Shown: in pieces, positions 34,581-43,824 of the stretch
Numbering within the stretch: the first letter of the stretch is position 1
How the letters are laid out: each line of letters begins with the position of its first letter
Source of the DNA: Planococcus liqunii
GTDB lineage: Bacteria > Bacillota > Bacilli > Bacillales_A > Planococcaceae
Length of the DNA stretch: 64,000 nt
Direction: 5' to 3'
Assembly (NCBI RefSeq): GCF_030413595.1
Contig: NZ_CP129238.1
Location: forward strand, 3,658,001-3,722,000
Notes under the pieces: generated by a model
The model's input: only the letters and a program-made list of their open reading frames with translations
What the model was told of the DNA's origin: nothing
The model's database searches: none
Position numbers and translations under genes: made by a program

Positions 34581-34649
34581 TATTTCTAGACAGGTTTACG
34601 AACGGTCCATCATTGCTTCATCCTGTTCGGTCCATGTGCATAATGCAAC

Positions 34650-36980
34650 TCATGCCTCAACCCGAACCAGCCCTTCCTGCAGTGCTTCCTCTAGAAACGG
34701 ACTCGGTTTGCCGACGGAGAAAAGCTGCAGTTCGTGCATAGCACGCGTACAGGCGGTGTAGAACAGGCGGCGCAGGCTTTCCTGTCCGTACATCTGTTCC
34801 GAGGCGTCGTAGAGGATGACGGCGTCGAACTCGATGCCTTTTGCCAAATACGACGGGATGACGATGACGCCCTGCTCGTATTCGGCGGAGCCGGTCTTCA
34901 TCCGCTTCAGCCCCTCGATGCCGGACAAGGCTTCATGGGCATGCGCGGCTTCGGAAGCGGATTTGCAGATGATGGCAATCGTGCCGAATTTGCCGCGCAG
35001 TTCTGCGACCCGCTCCATGATGCAGCGATGCAGTTCTGCATGATCCGCTACTTCCGTCAGGACCGGCTTTTCGCCTTGCCGCTCAAACGGGACGATGGCG
35101 TTGCCTTCCGGCACAAGCCGGCGGGTGAATTCGATGATTGGTTTGGTGGCGCGGTAGCTTTGCGCCAGACGGATCGTTTCGGTTTGATCTGTTCCGTACA
35201 GGTTGGTCAGCACATCAAAATCGTTGAATTCACCGGCATGGGCAAAAATCGCCTGGTTGAAGTCGCCGAGCACCGTCATGCGCGCTGAGGGAAACAGCCT
35301 CTTCAAAAATTCAAACTGGAACGGCGAGTAATCCTGTGCCTCATCGATGACAATGTGGCGGATCGCCGTGTTCGTCTGAAAGCCGAGAATCAGTTCTTTC
35401 AACAGCAGAAACGGCGTGGCGTCTTCGTAAAACAGTTCCTCTTCCGAAAGCTTATCAAGTGTCTGCCGGCAAATGGCTTCCCATTCCGCAGGCAGTTCCG
35501 CCTGATTATCTTCCAAAAATCCTGCAAAAAGTTGGCGGTACAGTGCTTTGACATCGACAAAGCGGTAAGCCTTGATCTTTTTTCGGAGCGGTTTCAGCTT
35601 CTGGCGCACAACAAGCCGGGCCAGTTCTTCCGGCTCCATTTCGTAGTCGCTCACCGCTTTTCCTTTAAAACCTTTTTTCGCTGCCAGATAGGCATGCGCT
35701 TTCTGGTAGGAATCGTTGCTGAGCAGCTCCATTTCCTCTTCCACCCACGGCTCTTCCCATTCCTGTTTTTCAAATTCATCGAGCTCTTTCAACAGCCAGT
35801 CCTTCAACCCTTCCAGCCGGTTGTGGAAACGCAGCGTTGTGTCGCGGGAATAAAACCGCGCTTCAATGGCTTCGGCGCTTGCAATCGGATGTCCAGCGAA
35901 ACGGATGCGCTTGAATATCATGCCGGACTCCTCCAACGTCCGCCGATACGATTTGATGGCTTCGAAAAACTGGACCGATGCCTTGAAGCGGATGGCTGCC
36001 ACACGGGCCGCGTATGCCGGATCGTCCCTTTTCGTCAACACGTACTCCAGCTGTCCGTACGGATTCTCAAGCTCAAACTGGGCGCTCAACCGGTGGTTCA
36101 AGTATTCTTGGAACGTCACTTGGTGCATGTTCTCTTCGCCGAGTTCCGGCAGCACATTCGACACGTAGCTCGAAAACATTGCGTTCGGCGAAAACAGAAT
36201 GATCTGGTCGGCGTTCAATTGATCCCGGTATTTATAGAGAAGATACGCGATGCGCTGCAGCGCAGCCGAAGTCTTCCCGCTGCCGGCTGCCCCCTGTACG
36301 ATCAGCAGGCGTGTCCGGTCGTGGCGGATGATGCGGTTCTGTTCCTGCTGAATCGTCGCGACGATGCTGTGCATCTTCTTGTCGGCGCTTTTGCCAAGCA
36401 CCTGCTGCAGGATTTCGTCCCCAATGGTCAGACTCGTGTCGAACATCGACTCTAAAACGCCGCTGCGAATCAAATATTGCCATTTCTTCTCCAAATGCCC
36501 TCGCACTTCCCCGCCTGGCGTTGAATAAGATGCGGGTCCCGGCTGGTGGTCGTAGTAGACGCTCGAGACCGGTGCGCGCCAGTCGTAAACAAGGAATTCA
36601 TCGCCTGTTGAATCGGTCAATGTCGAGATGCCGATATAGACTTCTTCTTTTTCCGGTTCGTCTTCCTCTTGAAAATCGATGCGGCCGAAATACGGCGTTC
36701 TTTGCATGCTTCGAAGTTCCGCCAGCTTTTTGGTGGACTGTCGGTGGGTGGTTTCACTGACGGACAGCGCCTGTGCTTCCTGCCGCAAGCCGATGATCGT
36801 TTCCAGGAAATCGTCGAACGAATCGAGGCTTATTTTGTTTTCATCCCAGAAATGGCGGCGGATGTTCACCACATCGTCTTTTTGGCGAGACGTATCTGCT
36901 TCCAATCTTCGGAGCTGCCCGGTGACTTCCTGCATCACGCGGTCGACTCGTTTTTGCTCCTTTTGAAATTCCAGATTCAC
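34650..36980 (-). CDS. helD: RNA polymerase recycling motor HelD
   Basis: A 776-residue UvrD-like superfamily 1 protein. A long coiled N-terminal arm (EFQKEQKRVDRVMQEVTGQL onwards) is followed by Walker A GAAGSGKTSA near residue 230, Walker B HIVIDEAQDYSPFQ, the motif AQSYRAT and the C-terminal IEFDAVILYDA helicase segment. HelD pulls RNA polymerase off DNA after stalled or finished transcription, using ATP. Length and order match Bacillus HelD. The GTG at 36980 has AAGGAG 8 nt upstream; a GTG at 36989 overlaps that site and is unlikely. Confidence 0.93.
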   Translation of the reverse strand: MNLEFQKEQKRVDRVMQEVTGQLRRLEADTSRQKDDVVNIRRHFWDENKISLDSFDDFLETIIGLRQEAQALSVSETTHRQSTKKLAELRSMQRTPYFGRIDFQEEDEPEKEEVYIGISTLTDSTGDEFLVYDWRAPVSSVYYDHQPGPASYSTPGGEVRGHLEKKWQYLIRSGVLESMFDTSLTIGDEILQQVLGKSADKKMHSIVATIQQEQNRIIRHDRTRLLIVQGAAGSGKTSAALQRIAYLLYKYRDQLNADQIILFSPNAMFSSYVSNVLPELGEENMHQVTFQEYLNHRLSAQFELENPYGQLEYVLTKRDDPAYAARVAAIRFKASVQFFEAIKSYRRTLEESGMIFKRIRFAGHPIASAEAIEARFYSRDTTLRFHNRLEGLKDWLLKELDEFEKQEWEEPWVEEEMELLSNDSYQKAHAYLAAKKGFKGKAVSDYEMEPEELARLVVRQKLKPLRKKIKAYRFVDVKALYRQLFAGFLEDNQAELPAEWEAICRQTLDKLSEEELFYEDATPFLLLKELILGFQTNTAIRHIVIDEAQDYSPFQFEFLKRLFPSARMTVLGDFNQAIFAHAGEFNDFDVLTNLYGTDQTETIRLAQSYRATKPIIEFTRRLVPEGNAIVPFERQGEKPVLTEVADHAELHRCIMERVAELRGKFGTIAIICKSASEAAHAHEALSGIEGLKRMKTGSAEYEQGVIVIPSYLAKGIEFDAVILYDASEQMYGQESLRRLFYTACTRAMHELQLFSVGKPSPFLEEALQEGLVRVEA

Positions 36981-37099
36981 GTGAACCACTCCTTACAAAA
37001 TGACTAATCCCTGTGCGAATTAAGAATCGGATAACGTTCGGTTTTCTTCATTAAGAGGCAGTTGCGTTTGGAATGTTTCATAGCGCTTCCGTTGAAGCA

Positions 37100-37948
37100 T
37101 CAGCCGCCGATAATGAGCTGGTAGCGTTCAGCAGCGCTGTAGATCTGTTTCGCTTTTTCGATAATCGGCCGGTCGACCATTTTGCCGTCCAGCATGAAGA
37201 CGCCGGCGCCTTTCGCTTCGTGTTCGGCATGGCGCAGCACTTTCACCGCCCAGTCGATGTCTTCCCGCGATGGGCTGTAAACTTCGTGGATCGTCTCAAT
37301 CTGTTTCGGATGCACCGCCATCTGGCCGTTAAAACCGAGGGCACGCGCTGAAACGGCGCGCTTTTGCAGGCTTTCCGTATTGTGGATGTCGGCGAATACG
37401 GTGTCGTAAATGCCTTCGACGCCCCCCGCTTTGGCGTACGTGACGATGCGGGAGCGCGCATAAATCGCTTCAAGCCCCGCTTCCGTCAGCGTCAAATCCG
37501 CGTCCGCTGCATAGTCGATGGCGCCGAACGCGACGCCGCTGACGTTCGGATTGCTGAAGATGTCTTCCAGACGGACGATGCCGACTGCTGTTTCTACAAG
37601 GACGATCAGTTCGCCGTTAGCACCCATGCCGTCCCACGTTTCCTGTACTTGCCGGGCACTTTCCGCTTTCGGCAGCATGATGCCGTTGACGTTTTCATGC
37701 CGGGCAAGTTTGACATCTTCCGCGTACCATTCGGTGCCGTACTGGTTGATGCGCAGGAAAATGGGCTTTGCCGGTTTGTCCTCCAGTTCGTCGAGCGCTT
37801 CTTTAATAACTGCGCGGGCAGCCGCTTTTTCATCCGGATGGACAGCGTCCTCCAAATCCCACAGCAAGGCGTCCGCTTCGCTGCTGACGGATTTCAGCAG
37901 CCGCTCTTTGTTCGTTCCCGGTGTAAACATCAGACTTCGGTAAATCAT
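37100..37948 (-). CDS. HpcH/HpaI aldolase / CitE-like lyase
   Basis: A 282-residue CitE-family beta-barrel protein, with RSLMFTPGTNKERLLKS at the start, the ALLWDLEDAVHPDEK metal-binding region, an Arg-containing FLRINQYGTEW strand, GIMLPKAESA and LVETAVGIV. These enzymes cleave or form acyl-CoA bonds (malyl-, citramalyl- or citryl-type). There is no citrate lyase alpha/gamma subunit nearby. It is 12 nt downstream of a class III CoA-transferase, so the pair probably activates a dicarboxylate to its CoA ester and then cleaves it, for example a citramalate- or malate-type compound. The substrate is inference. Confidence 0.88.
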   Translation of the reverse strand: MIYRSLMFTPGTNKERLLKSVSSEADALLWDLEDAVHPDEKAAARAVIKEALDELEDKPAKPIFLRINQYGTEWYAEDVKLARHENVNGIMLPKAESARQVQETWDGMGANGELIVLVETAVGIVRLEDIFSNPNVSGVAFGAIDYAADADLTLTEAGLEAIYARSRIVTYAKAGGVEGIYDTVFADIHNTESLQKRAVSARALGFNGQMAVHPKQIETIHEVYSPSREDIDWAVKVLRHAEHEAKGAGVFMLDGKMVDRPIIEKAKQIYSAAERYQLIIGG

Positions 37949-37960
37949 CCTTTTTCCCCC

Positions 37961-39163
37961 TTAAATGATGCCGTCTTTTTTCAGTCCTTCGATTTCTTCC
38001 GGAGTCAGCCCCAGTTCGCCGTACAGCGTTTCATTGTATGAGCCGAGTTCCGCTCCGGCATGGCGTATTTCTCCCGGTGTACGCGACAGTTTCGGTGCCA
38101 CATTGAGCATCTTGACGCTGCCGAAATGCACATCCGGCACATCCGCGATGTTTTCTCGGTGGTTGAAATGCGGGTCATTCACAATGTCTTCCACTGTATA
38201 GACCGGCGCAATCGTCGCTTCAAAATGGACAAAGCGCTCGAGGATTTCGTCCTGCGTGTACCCTTTCATCCAGCCGGCGATGATCGCCTCCAGTTCGTCG
38301 ACGTTCTCGAGGCGCTTCTGATTGGTTGCGAATTTCGGATCCGTTATCAAGTCTTCCCGGCCGATTGCCTTGAATATGCGTTCGACGATCGGCTGTGACG
38401 TGCCAGATATCGCAAGCCATTTCCCGTCTTTCGTTTCGTATAAATTGCGCGGTACAGTCCAGCCTGTGCGGTTCCCTTTCCGTCCCGGAATGATGCCGAG
38501 CTGGTCGTATTCCATGACCTGGTTGCCGAGCATCCCCATGAGCGCTTCGTAAATCGGCAAATCGATATACTGCCCCCGTCCCTCCTCCGAATGGTCGCGT
38601 TCGTAAATCGCGACCATCGTGGCGTAAGCGCCCATTAGCGCGGTCGCGTAATCGGCGAGCGCGAAACTTGGCAGCACCGGACCTCTATCCGGAAAACCGT
38701 TGACCTGCGCAAAGCCAGACATCGCTTCCGCGAGCGTACCGAACCCCGGTCGTTCCTTGTAAGGGCCGTCTTCACCGAAGCCCGACACCTTCACGACAAT
38801 CAACCCAGGATTGTCTTTCGACAAGGATTCATAGGTGATGTTCCATTTCTCCAAAGTCTTCGGACGGAAATTCGTAATGACGACGTCTGCCGTTGCAGCG
38901 AGTTTATGGAACAGCTCCTGGCCTTTCGGCGTACTGAAATTCAGCGTGATCGGCTTTTTGTTGCGCGACACGAGCTTCCACTCAAGCGACTCGCCGTCTT
39001 TCTGGCGGCCGGCATTCCGCAGCGGGTCTCCTGCAGGATGCTCCACTTTAATGACGTCCGCTCCGAAATCCCCCAGATATGTAGCCAGCATCGGTCCCGC
39101 AAGCACAGTGGATGCGTCAATGACCCGCAGTCCGGCAAGCGGCAGCTTTCTGTTTTCTTCCAT
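37961..39163 (-). CDS. CaiB/BaiF class III CoA-transferase
   Basis: A 400-residue family III CoA-transferase. Seen are GLRVIDASTVLAGPMLATYL at the start, DVIKVEHPAGD, and the catalytic Asp171 in FALADYATALMGAY. It moves CoA between carboxylic acids through an aspartyl-CoA anhydride. GGAGGAGCTGAAGCA precedes the ATG. It is followed after 12 nt by the CitE-like lyase, with which it should act in one catabolic step. fdhD lies upstream behind a terminator, so it is probably a separate unit. Confidence 0.9.
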   Translation of the reverse strand: MEENRKLPLAGLRVIDASTVLAGPMLATYLGDFGADVIKVEHPAGDPLRNAGRQKDGESLEWKLVSRNKKPITLNFSTPKGQELFHKLAATADVVITNFRPKTLEKWNITYESLSKDNPGLIVVKVSGFGEDGPYKERPGFGTLAEAMSGFAQVNGFPDRGPVLPSFALADYATALMGAYATMVAIYERDHSEEGRGQYIDLPIYEALMGMLGNQVMEYDQLGIIPGRKGNRTGWTVPRNLYETKDGKWLAISGTSQPIVERIFKAIGREDLITDPKFATNQKRLENVDELEAIIAGWMKGYTQDEILERFVHFEATIAPVYTVEDIVNDPHFNHRENIADVPDVHFGSVKMLNVAPKLSRTPGEIRHAGAELGSYNETLYGELGLTPEEIEGLKKDGII

Positions 39164-39261
39164 TGCTTCAGCTCCTCCAAATATTCCTGAAAATGTTTTC
39201 AGAATTTTCTCTTATCATATAGTCAATCGGATAAATTGTAAACCTCTTGGATACAAAAACC

Positions 39262-39313
39262 AAAAACACCCTGCGCCCGGAATTCCATATGAATTCTTTG
39301 GTGCAGGGTGTTT
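39262..39313 (-). terminator. terminator of fdhD
   Basis: AAACACCCTGC at the left pairs with GCAGGGTGTTT at the right, with an inner GAATTC/GAATTC pair. The minus-strand transcript continues TTTTTGGTTTTTG. Confidence 0.8.
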
Positions 39314-39330
39314 GATTCATTACGAATTTT

Positions 39331-40137
39331 TTATGGTTCAGTGGTTGTCTTGATGCGTTCCGGATGCGTGTAGAGATTAAACGAGCCTTTCCGGATAAAG
39401 CCGACCGTCGTGATGCCGAGCTCTTCAGCAAGCGACAGCGCGAGTTCGGTCGGCGCCGATTTTGACAGAATGATTTCGCAGCCGATCTTCGCAACTTTCA
39501 ACAGGATCTCCGACGAAATGCGGCCGCTGAAAGCAATCACTTTGTCGCGTACATCAATGTCGTTTCGCAGGCAATGGCCGTAAATTTTGTCGAGCGCATT
39601 GTGCCGGCCGATGTCCATGCGCGATAGGAAAAAGCCGTCGGTGCTGCACAGCGCAGCGTTGTGCACGCCGCCGGTCTGCCGGAACATGTCGGCGCTGTCC
39701 TCCAGCTTTCCCATCAAGGAAAAACAATCTTCCGGCGACAAGGTCACCCGGACACTGTCCATCGTTTTCGCAGTCAAGGCGTCGTGGGCAAATACAAAGC
39801 CTTGCCGGCTCATTCCGCAGCACGACGAGACAAAGCGTTTGTTCTGCAGGTTCTCATAGAACGGATACATTTTATTCGCTTCGATATGGACGATGCCTTG
39901 TGCATTGTCGACGCGGATATCCCGGATATCGCGGTGATTCGGGATGATGCCTTCCGATGCCAGAAAGCCGACCGCCATGTCTTCGATGTATTCCGGCGAG
40001 CAGACGATCGTGATGAATTCGCGGCCGTTGATCCGGATGGTGATTGGCTCTTCGGTCACGATCCGGTCTTCCCGCTCACGGAACTCGCCGTCTATATAGC
40101 GGAGCACTGTCCGCGTTTTTTGCTGCTCCTTTTGCAT
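39331..40137 (-). CDS. fdhD: formate dehydrogenase accessory sulfurtransferase FdhD
   Basis: A 268-residue FdhD protein, which transfers sulfur from a cysteine desulfurase to the molybdenum cofactor and so activates formate dehydrogenase. It has RYIDGEFREREDRIVTEEP at the N-terminus, the cysteine motif VSSCCGMSRQG (Cys106-Cys107) and MDIGRHNALDKIYGH followed by KVIAFSGRISSEIL. It is divergent from the fdhF gene it serves. The start at 40137 has AAAGGGA upstream; GTG and TTG codons up to 40146 are possible alternatives. Confidence 0.93.
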   Translation of the reverse strand: MQKEQQKTRTVLRYIDGEFREREDRIVTEEPITIRINGREFITIVCSPEYIEDMAVGFLASEGIIPNHRDIRDIRVDNAQGIVHIEANKMYPFYENLQNKRFVSSCCGMSRQGFVFAHDALTAKTMDSVRVTLSPEDCFSLMGKLEDSADMFRQTGGVHNAALCSTDGFFLSRMDIGRHNALDKIYGHCLRNDIDVRDKVIAFSGRISSEILLKVAKIGCEIILSKSAPTELALSLAEELGITTVGFIRKGSFNLYTHPERIKTTTEP

Positions 40138-40192
40138 AATCACCAATCCCTTTTAGAAATATCATTTATTGATTGATTATTCCGTTAATTTA

Positions 40193-40221
40193 TTGTAGCA
40201 CTCTATTAAATTGATTATACT
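40193..40221 (+). promoter_or_regulatory. candidate sigma-A promoter for fdhF
   Basis: TTGTAG (40193-40198), a 17-nt spacer, TATACT (40216-40221). Transcription would start near 40228, just before a hairpin with U-run in the leader. Confidence 0.55.
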
Positions 40222-40239
40222 ATTACCACAGAGGATAAA

Positions 40240-40270
40240 GCGCCGCAAAAGAACGGCGCCGTTTTTATTT
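40240..40270 (+). promoter_or_regulatory. leader hairpin with U-run upstream of fdhF (possible attenuator)
   Basis: GCGCCG (40240-40245), loop CAAAAGAA, CGGCGC (40254-40259), then CGTTTTTATTTT. It has the form of an intrinsic terminator but lies between the candidate promoter and the fdhF ribosome site, so it may be an attenuator. Confidence 0.6.
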
Positions 40271-40311
40271 TAAGGAATTGGGAATGTTCGAGTAAAAAAG
40301 GAGGTGCCGGC

Positions 40312-43248
40312 ATGCCGGTCAAAATCAACGGTTCACTGTATGAGTTCCAGGAAGGCCAGACGATTCTCCAAGTGGTCAATGCGTATGGCATCACGCATCC
40401 GCAGATCTGTTATTTGCCCGAAGTCAATCCGATTGAAACCTGCGACACGTGCATCGCGGAAGTCGACGGACAGCTGATGCGGACCTGTTCGGCCAAAGCG
40501 GTATCCGGGATGGATATCCGCCTCGCTTCCCCGCGGGCAAAAGAAGCGCAGACGGAAGCGATGGACCGGATCCTGGAAAACCATTTACTGTATTGCACGG
40601 TCTGCGACAACAACAACGGCAACTGCAAAGTACATAACACCGTGGACATGATGGAAATCGAACACCAGAAATACCCGTTCGAGCCGAAATGTTCAACAGA
40701 TGCCGTCGATTTCACCAATCCGTTTTACCGCTACGACCCTAACCAGTGCATCGCCTGCGGGCAATGCGTCGAAGCGTGCCAGAACCTGCAGGTCAATGAA
40801 ACCTTGTCGATGGACTGGGAACGGGACCGCCCGATCGTCTTGTGGGACGGCGGCGCGAAAATCAACGATTCGTCCTGCGTCAGCTGCGGCCACTGCGTCA
40901 CGGTATGCCCGTGCAACGCGCTCATGGAAAATACGATGCAAGGCGAAGCCGGCTTTATGACCGGCCTGAAAGATGAAGTACTGACGCCGCTGATCGACCT
41001 CGTGAAAGACGTCGAACCGGGCTACAGCGGCATCCTGGCAATTTCAGATGCGGAAGCGGCGATGCGCGAAACCCGAACGAAAAAGACTAAGACGGTGTGC
41101 ACGTTCTGCGGCGTCGGCTGCACGTTCGAAGTGTGGACGAAAGACCGGAAAATCCTGAAAGTCCAGCCGGTATCGGAAGCACCGGCGAATGCCATTTCCA
41201 CTTGCGTCAAAGGAAAATTCGGCTGGGATTTTGTCAACAGCGAAGAGCGCCTGACCACACCGCTGATCCGCCGCGGCGAAGAATTTGTCGAAGCCACTTG
41301 GGAAGATGCGCTCGACCTGGTGGCAAAACGCCTCGGGGAAATCCGGCATGAACACGGCAAAGACGGCGTCGGCATCATTTCTTCGTCAAAAATCACCAAT
41401 GAAGACAATTACGTCATCCAAAAGCTGACACGCCAAGTGTTCGAATCGAACAATGTCGACAACTGCTCGCGCTATTGCCAGACTCCGGCAACGGACGGTC
41501 TGTTCCGCACGGTCGGCATGGGCGGCGATGCCGGCACCATCCAGGATATTGCTAGTGCAGGCCTCGTCATGATTATCGGCGCAAATCCGGCGGAAGGGCA
41601 TCCAGTCCTTGCCACGCGCGTGAAACGGGCGCACAAACTGCATGGACAGAAGCTGATTGTCGCCGACTTGCGGAAAAATGAAATGGCTGAACGCGCCGAC
41701 CTCTTTATCCGGCCGAAACAAGGCACGGATCAGGTCTGGCTCATGGCGGTCACTAAGTACTTGATCGACCAGGGCTGGCACGACCAAGACTTTATCGAAG
41801 ACAATGTCCACCATTTTGAGGACTTCAAAGAGGTGCTGGAGAAATATACGCTTCAATACGCCGAACAGGAAACCGGGCTTTCGCCGGAAACGCTCATCCG
41901 GATTGCCGAAGCGATCCGTGATGCAGACGGCACGTGCATCTTGTGGGGCATGGGCGTCACCCAGAATACCGGCGGATCGGACACGTCCGCTGCCATCTCG
42001 AACTTGCTGCTGGCGACTGGCAATTACCGCCGTCCGGGCGCCGGGGCGTATCCGCTCCGCGGGCACAACAACGTGCAAGGCGCCTGCGATATGGGTTCCC
42101 TTCCCGCCTGGCTGCCGGGCTATCAGCATGTGTCGGACGATGCGGCGCGTGCGAAATTCGAACAGGCTTACGGCGTCGAAATCAGCGACAAGCCGGGCTT
42201 TGACAACGTGTCAATGCTGCGCGCCGTTGACGACGGCATCATGAAAGCGATGTATGTTGTCGGCGAAGACATGGCACTGGTCGATTCCAACTCGAACCAC
42301 GTCGATGAAGTCCTGTCGAAACTGGACTTTTTCGTGGTGCAGGATATCTTCTTCTCCCGCACGGCGCAATACGCCGATGTCATCCTGCCGGCGGTGCCGT
42401 CGCTCGAAAAAGATGGCACGTTCACGAATACGGAACGCCGCGTGCAGCGTCTTTACCAGGCACTGCCGGAACTTGGGGATGCAAAGCCCGACTGGTGGAT
42501 TGTCCAGGAAATCGCGAAACGCCTCGGCGCCGACTGGGACTACAGCCATCCGGGTGAAATCTTCGCCGAAATGGCCAGCTTGACGCCGCTTTTCAGCCAG
42601 GCCGATTATGAGTCGCTGGAAGGCTGGAACAGCTTCTTATGGGGCAGCCATGACGGTTCCAGTACGCCGCTGCTGTATGTCGACGGGTTTAATTTCAATG
42701 ACAAAAAAGCGCGTTTTGCCCTGTCGGACTGGGTCGAACCGGTCGAGTTCGCGGCAGAGTTCGATCTGCATATCAACAACGGCCGCATGCTCGAACATTT
42801 CCACGAAGGCAATTTGACGGACCGCTCAACCGGCATCCACGAAAAAGTGCCGGAGAACTTTGTCGAAATGTCGCCTGAACTCGCAAAAGCGCGGGACATT
42901 TTGGACGGTTCGGTTGTCCGGCTGATTTCTCCATTCGGCGCCGTCAAAGTGCCGGTCGTCGTGACTTCGCGGGTCCAGGGCAATGAACTCTTTTTGCCGA
43001 TGCATTCCACGAATAAGGAACGGGCCATCAACTTCTTGACCGGCCCTGCGACCGACCAGCGGACCAATACTCCGGCCTTCAAGCAGACGAAAGTCCGCAT
43101 GGAAGTGCTGCAAAGGGACGGCCACAACCCGCTGCCGAAATCGAACCACCGCACCAAAAAGCGCCACCCGACACGGGGTGTGGAAGTTGAACGCAAATGG
43201 CGGCGGCCGGATCACGTGCCGCTGACCGACCAACCGAAAGAAAGGTGA
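40312..43248 (+). CDS. fdhF: formate dehydrogenase alpha subunit, molybdopterin enzyme (Cys type)
   Basis: A 978-residue soluble formate dehydrogenase (YrhE/YjgC type), oxidising formate to CO2. It has an N-terminal [2Fe-2S] domain (CYLPEVNPIETCDTC), a histidine/cysteine [4Fe-4S] region (YCTVCDNNNGNCKVH), a two-cluster ferredoxin domain (CIACGQCVEAC, CVSCGHCVTVCPC), a further [4Fe-4S] site (CTFCGVGC) and the bis-MGD domain. The molybdenum ligand is Cys389 in NCSRYCQTPAT; the codon is TGC, not TGA, so this is not the selenocysteine form. AAAGGAGGTGCCGGC precedes the ATG. fdhD is divergent and a DUF1641 gene follows at once. Confidence 0.95.
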   Translation: MPVKINGSLYEFQEGQTILQVVNAYGITHPQICYLPEVNPIETCDTCIAEVDGQLMRTCSAKAVSGMDIRLASPRAKEAQTEAMDRILENHLLYCTVCDNNNGNCKVHNTVDMMEIEHQKYPFEPKCSTDAVDFTNPFYRYDPNQCIACGQCVEACQNLQVNETLSMDWERDRPIVLWDGGAKINDSSCVSCGHCVTVCPCNALMENTMQGEAGFMTGLKDEVLTPLIDLVKDVEPGYSGILAISDAEAAMRETRTKKTKTVCTFCGVGCTFEVWTKDRKILKVQPVSEAPANAISTCVKGKFGWDFVNSEERLTTPLIRRGEEFVEATWEDALDLVAKRLGEIRHEHGKDGVGIISSSKITNEDNYVIQKLTRQVFESNNVDNCSRYCQTPATDGLFRTVGMGGDAGTIQDIASAGLVMIIGANPAEGHPVLATRVKRAHKLHGQKLIVADLRKNEMAERADLFIRPKQGTDQVWLMAVTKYLIDQGWHDQDFIEDNVHHFEDFKEVLEKYTLQYAEQETGLSPETLIRIAEAIRDADGTCILWGMGVTQNTGGSDTSAAISNLLLATGNYRRPGAGAYPLRGHNNVQGACDMGSLPAWLPGYQHVSDDAARAKFEQAYGVEISDKPGFDNVSMLRAVDDGIMKAMYVVGEDMALVDSNSNHVDEVLSKLDFFVVQDIFFSRTAQYADVILPAVPSLEKDGTFTNTERRVQRLYQALPELGDAKPDWWIVQEIAKRLGADWDYSHPGEIFAEMASLTPLFSQADYESLEGWNSFLWGSHDGSSTPLLYVDGFNFNDKKARFALSDWVEPVEFAAEFDLHINNGRMLEHFHEGNLTDRSTGIHEKVPENFVEMSPELAKARDILDGSVVRLISPFGAVKVPVVVTSRVQGNELFLPMHSTNKERAINFLTGPATDQRTNTPAFKQTKVRMEVLQRDGHNPLPKSNHRTKKRHPTRGVEVERKWRRPDHVPLTDQPKER

Positions 43249-43254
43249 TGTGCT

Positions 43255-43737
43255 TTGGCAACGCCGATTACGCGAATTAAAAAGAAACAGCTCACGCCGG
43301 AGGAACTCAAACTGCAGCGGCTTTTCGAACTTGAAACCCAAGTGGCCGAACAGCAGCAGGCGCTCCAAAAAGTGCTCGAAATCACTGGTGAACTCGACAA
43401 GGCGGGCATCCTGGATGCCGTCAATGCGATGGTCAAGGCACGGGAAGATTTGATGGATATTACCGTCCAGCAGGCTTCCCGCGAACCCGTCACGACGCTC
43501 ATCAACAATTTGATGAATGCAGCGGGCGCGTTGACCGCCATTGATCCGGCGACAACTGCAAAACTGTCATCCAGCGTGCAGCGCGGCCTCCAGAACGCGG
43601 AAGCCGGCCAGTCTGACCCCCGCAAACTGAGCATGCTCGGTCTGTTCAAAGCGCTGCGCGATCCGGACATCAACCGCTCGATCCGCTACGGCCTGCATTT
43701 TTTGAAAGGCATGGGGGAAGAGCTGGAGCGAAAGTAG
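43255..43737 (+). CDS. DUF1641 protein, formate dehydrogenase partner (YrhD-like)
   Basis: A 160-residue helical protein of the DUF1641 family, which in Bacillales regularly follows the formate dehydrogenase alpha gene (YrhD behind YrhE). The start is TTG at 43255, just six bases after the fdhF stop, with AAAGGTGATG upstream. The hallmark is the C-terminal LGLFKALRDPDINRSIRYGL followed by HFLKGMGEE. It may be a small subunit or an assembly factor of the enzyme. A strong terminator follows. Confidence 0.88.
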   Translation: MATPITRIKKKQLTPEELKLQRLFELETQVAEQQQALQKVLEITGELDKAGILDAVNAMVKAREDLMDITVQQASREPVTTLINNLMNAAGALTAIDPATTAKLSSSVQRGLQNAEAGQSDPRKLSMLGLFKALRDPDINRSIRYGLHFLKGMGEELERK

Positions 43738-43777
43738 AACCCCTCCGTAAGGTGTGGGTTTAGTAAATGCATAAGGA

Positions 43778-43813
43778 AAGCACTCCTGACGGAATTGTTG
43801 GAGTGCTTTTTGT
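43778..43813. terminator. terminator between fdhF operon and aldo/keto reductase
   Basis: AAAGCACTCC (43778-43787) pairs with GGAGTGCTTT (43801-43810), then TTTG. It lies between convergent genes. Confidence 0.88.
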
Positions 43814-43824
43814 ATGGATTCTTT

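Noticed and set aside
35355..36455. 366-codon plus-strand frame inside helD
   Set aside because: Antisense shadow of the GC-rich helD gene; the minus-strand protein has clear helicase motifs.
41386..42129. 247-codon minus-strand frame inside fdhF
   Set aside because: Antisense shadow of fdhF, caused by high GC at third positions.
40312..43248. Formate dehydrogenase as selenoenzyme
   Set aside because: The molybdenum ligand codon at 41476-41478 is TGC, and there is no in-frame TGA.
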